Positions 62,130 to 64,000 of a stretch of DNA of 64,000 bases are shown piece by piece. Numbering within the stretch: position 1 is the first letter of the stretch; each line of letters opens with the position of its first letter. Made by a program: the position numbers and the translations under genes. The notes under the pieces are model-generated. The model was given only the letters and a program-made list of their open reading frames with translations. It was not told the DNA's origin and did not search any database. The stretch comes from an uncultured Planctomycetaceae bacterium. GTDB taxonomy: Bacteria; Planctomycetota; Planctomycetia; Planctomycetales; Planctomycetaceae. Location: contig CAIOKE010000243.1 of assembly GCA_903858815.1 (NCBI GenBank), positions 1 to 64,000 of the forward strand, in the 5' to 3' direction.

Positions 62130-63131
62130 ATGGCTCGAACGGCGGTGCTGGGTGCGGGAGCGATGGGGACAGCCTGTGCGTGGCTGGCGGCTCAGCGGCA
62201 CAGTGCGGGCGTGTCTCTGTGGGCTCGAAATGCCGACTATGCCGCAGCAATAGCTCAGACTCGCTGCAACCAGCGGCTGTTGCCGCAGGTGTGTCTGCCT
62301 GACGATGTACTGGTCACGTCGGATGCTGCGTTGGCACTGGCATCTGCCGAGGTGGTCCTTGTCTGTGTACCGATGCGTGGGTTGCGACAGGCCTGCCAGC
62401 AGCTGCAGCCATTGATTCCATCCACGGCTGTTCTGGTCAGTACGATCAAAGGTATTGAGAACTCAACGCTGCAGCGTCCCAGCAGTCTGCTCAGACAGTT
62501 CTTCCCGGAGCAGCCGATAGTGGCGCTGGGTGGCCCCTGCCATGCAGAAGAGCTGGTGCAGCGGAAGCCTGCGACAATTGTCGCAGCTTCAGAAGATCAG
62601 TCTGCGGCGGAACGCATTCAGCAGCGCCTGGCGACTGAGTTTCTGCGGGTTTATGCCAATTCGGATGTGCTGGGGGTGGAGTTGGGTGGAGCATTGAAGA
62701 ATGTGATTGCGATCGCTGCCGGTATCTGTGACGGTCTGGGCTTCGGTGATAATGCGCGCGCTGCCGTGATTACTCGCGGTCTCAGCGAAATGGTGCGATT
62801 CGGGGCGTTACTGGGGGCAGAGCCGGCCACGTTTTTTGGCCTCGCCGGCATTGGCGACCTGGTGGCCACCTGTACCAGCCGACACAGCCGTAATCGCCAT
62901 GTGGGCGAGCAGTTGGGACGCGGATTGACGCTGCAGCAGATTGAGCAGTCGATGCAGGCTGTAGCTGAGGGCGTTCTGACTGCCCGCAGTGTGCAGCAGC
63001 TGGCAGCAGAAAAGCACATTGAGATGCCGATTGTGGATCAGGTTTGCGCGGTCCTGTTTGCAGCAAAGCCACCCCTGGAGGCAGCGGTGGACCTGATGAA
63101 CAGACCGCCAAAAGCGGAAAACGGAGCCTGA
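62130..63131 (+). CDS. gpsA: Glycerol-3-phosphate dehydrogenase [NAD(P)+]
   Basis: About 333 residues, making sn-glycerol 3-phosphate for phospholipids. NAD-binding AVLGAGAMGTACA is at about 5-17, VCVPMRG and STIKGIE follow, then GGPCHAEEL, and the catalytic Lys in GGALKNVIAIAAGICDGLG. GLAGIGDLVATCTSRHSRNR is the hallmark of the family. ATG 62130 is chosen over two upstream Mets because it opens the Rossmann strand. The LarA-like gene follows 81 bases later on the same strand. Confidence 0.92.
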   Translation: MARTAVLGAGAMGTACAWLAAQRHSAGVSLWARNADYAAAIAQTRCNQRLLPQVCLPDDVLVTSDAALALASAEVVLVCVPMRGLRQACQQLQPLIPSTAVLVSTIKGIENSTLQRPSSLLRQFFPEQPIVALGGPCHAEELVQRKPATIVAASEDQSAAERIQQRLATEFLRVYANSDVLGVELGGALKNVIAIAAGICDGLGFGDNARAAVITRGLSEMVRFGALLGAEPATFFGLAGIGDLVATCTSRHSRNRHVGEQLGRGLTLQQIEQSMQAVAEGVLTARSVQQLAAEKHIEMPIVDQVCAVLFAAKPPLEAAVDLMNRPPKAENGA

Positions 63132-63212
63132 GGGGCGGAATTCAGCGGAAGCAATTTGGTGTAAGTATCGGCAGAGCTGCCAGCAGGGGCCTGGATTTTT
63201 GGATCGGGAATT

Positions 63213-64000
63213 ATGAAGTCGACTGGTGAGACAAATCTGAGCAGTGGTGTGATCCGTGTGCAGGTCACGGGCAAATTTCAGCTGCCCTGCCCGACTCAGG
63301 CTGCAGTTGCCTCAGTTGCTGACCTGTGTGCTGCGGCGCTGAATGAGCCGTTGGGATATCCGGAACTGTCGCGTTGTATCTTTCCTGGCGACACTGTGGC
63401 TGTGGTGCCCGACCCGGAAACTCCTGCGCTGGCAGAGCTGTTAACTGTGGTTTTGCAGCAGCTGCGGCAGGCGGCTGACGGAACAGCGACGATACTGCTG
63501 GTTCTGCCACCAGATCCTGCGGGGCAGAAATGGGCATGGCTGCTTGAGCAGATGTCGGCGGCACTGCAGGGGGTGCAGGTGCACCATCATGACCCCGCTG
63601 ATCGCAACCAGTCGGGTTATGTTGCCAGTTCAGAGGGTGGGGAACGGTTATATCTGAACCGTCAGGTGTCAGAGGCTGACATGATCGTGACGGTGGGAGT
63701 GATCTGTTTCGACCGCGAGCTGGGCATGCGGGGCACGTCCAGCGCCTTGTTTCCAGGGCTTTCCGATCGTGAGACGCAGCAGCGAACGGGGTTTGTAACG
63801 GGGCAGCTGGCGGAGGTCAGTGTGGAGCTGCGTCGTGGTCTGATTGATGAACTGGGCTGGTTGACGGGGACTCAGTTTGCGGTGCAGGCTGTGCCGGGTG
63901 CTGCCGGAGTTCTGCAGGTGCTGGCCGGCAGTCCTGAGCAGGTACTGGAACGCGGCCGATTGTTGTGTGAAGAGTTGTGGGAGTTGGGCTCTGAGGCTCG
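63213..64000 (+). CDS. LarA/DUF2088-like protein, partial (runs off the right edge)
   Basis: An open frame from ATG 63213 reaches the window end without a stop, giving at least 262 residues. It resembles the N-terminal DUF2088 domain of nickel-dependent lactate racemase: LNEPLGYPELSRCIFPGDTV, then YLNRQVSEADMIVTVGV. The usual His of GTHRP is replaced in LLVLPPDPAGQ, and the His/Lys around the later PH-x-GFSGG-K segment are replaced in CFDRELGMRGTSSALFPG. Racemase activity is therefore unlikely on this part. It is not coupled to gpsA. The C-terminal half is not in the window. Confidence 0.7.
   Translation, partial: MKSTGETNLSSGVIRVQVTGKFQLPCPTQAAVASVADLCAAALNEPLGYPELSRCIFPGDTVAVVPDPETPALAELLTVVLQQLRQAADGTATILLVLPPDPAGQKWAWLLEQMSAALQGVQVHHHDPADRNQSGYVASSEGGERLYLNRQVSEADMIVTVGVICFDRELGMRGTSSALFPGLSDRETQQRTGFVTGQLAEVSVELRRGLIDELGWLTGTQFAVQAVPGAAGVLQVLAGSPEQVLERGRLLCEELWELGSEA

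Overview
The window looks like a chromosomal segment of a planctomycete (PVC superphylum, order Planctomycetales). The evidence is gene content: two very large secreted PVC-type cytochrome c (heme-domain) proteins, a Tat-exported DUF1501 protein, a CxPxR sulfatase, a CRTAC1-type FG-GAP/ASPIC lipoprotein, an exosortase-U-like protein next to a TPR protein, and short dispersed palindromic modules of a kind I recall from planctomycete genomes. Many genes lack clear Shine-Dalgarno sites. Neighbouring genes are often coupled through ATGA or TGATG overlaps. I see no rRNA, tRNA, CRISPR array or intact insertion sequence.

Layout. 1-761 is non-coding with dispersed hairpin repeats. 762-14525 is all on the minus strand: a PVC heme/propeller protein, an ABC exporter whose permease is fused to an M1 aminopeptidase, a coupled trio (DapA-like lyase, double pseudo-receiver protein, membrane protein), an M13 metallopeptidase and a 2-hydroxyacid dehydrogenase. 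14915-19773 is on the plus strand: a small conserved protein, a lipoprotein, an M19 dipeptidase, an NAD-dependent epimerase and an Rpn-type nuclease. DUF1501 (minus) diverges from a DUF1444-murG pair (plus). Next come a zinc alcohol dehydrogenase (minus), a secreted propeller-like protein and a second PVC heme protein (plus).

30331-46875 is the core of the window. A secreted EF-hand/Gly-Phe-rich protein is divergent from a ten-gene type II secretion/pseudopilus locus in the classical order D-E-F-G-H-I-J-K-L-M. It has three unusual traits. The D-like protein has several secretin N-domains but no visible outer-membrane beta-barrel. No separate gspC is present. The M-like protein is greatly enlarged with Ig-like domains, a GspC/PilP-like segment and a Pro/Ala tail.

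Downstream are an MFS/spermidine-synthase-like protein (minus), threonine synthase (plus), and a minus-strand block: TPR protein, exosortase-like protein without its catalytic residues, CRTAC1 lipoprotein and a second ABC exporter. The window ends with a sulfatase, a small membrane protein, gpsA and the start of a LarA-like gene that runs off the right edge.

The most promising candidates for undescribed biology are the rearranged type II secretion machine and its calcium/Gly-Phe-rich neighbour, the catalytically empty exosortase-like protein, the DapA-like/pseudo-receiver/membrane operon, and the three-part hairpin repeat family, which shows a compensatory base-pair change. No database or structure search was possible, so family names rest on motif recognition.
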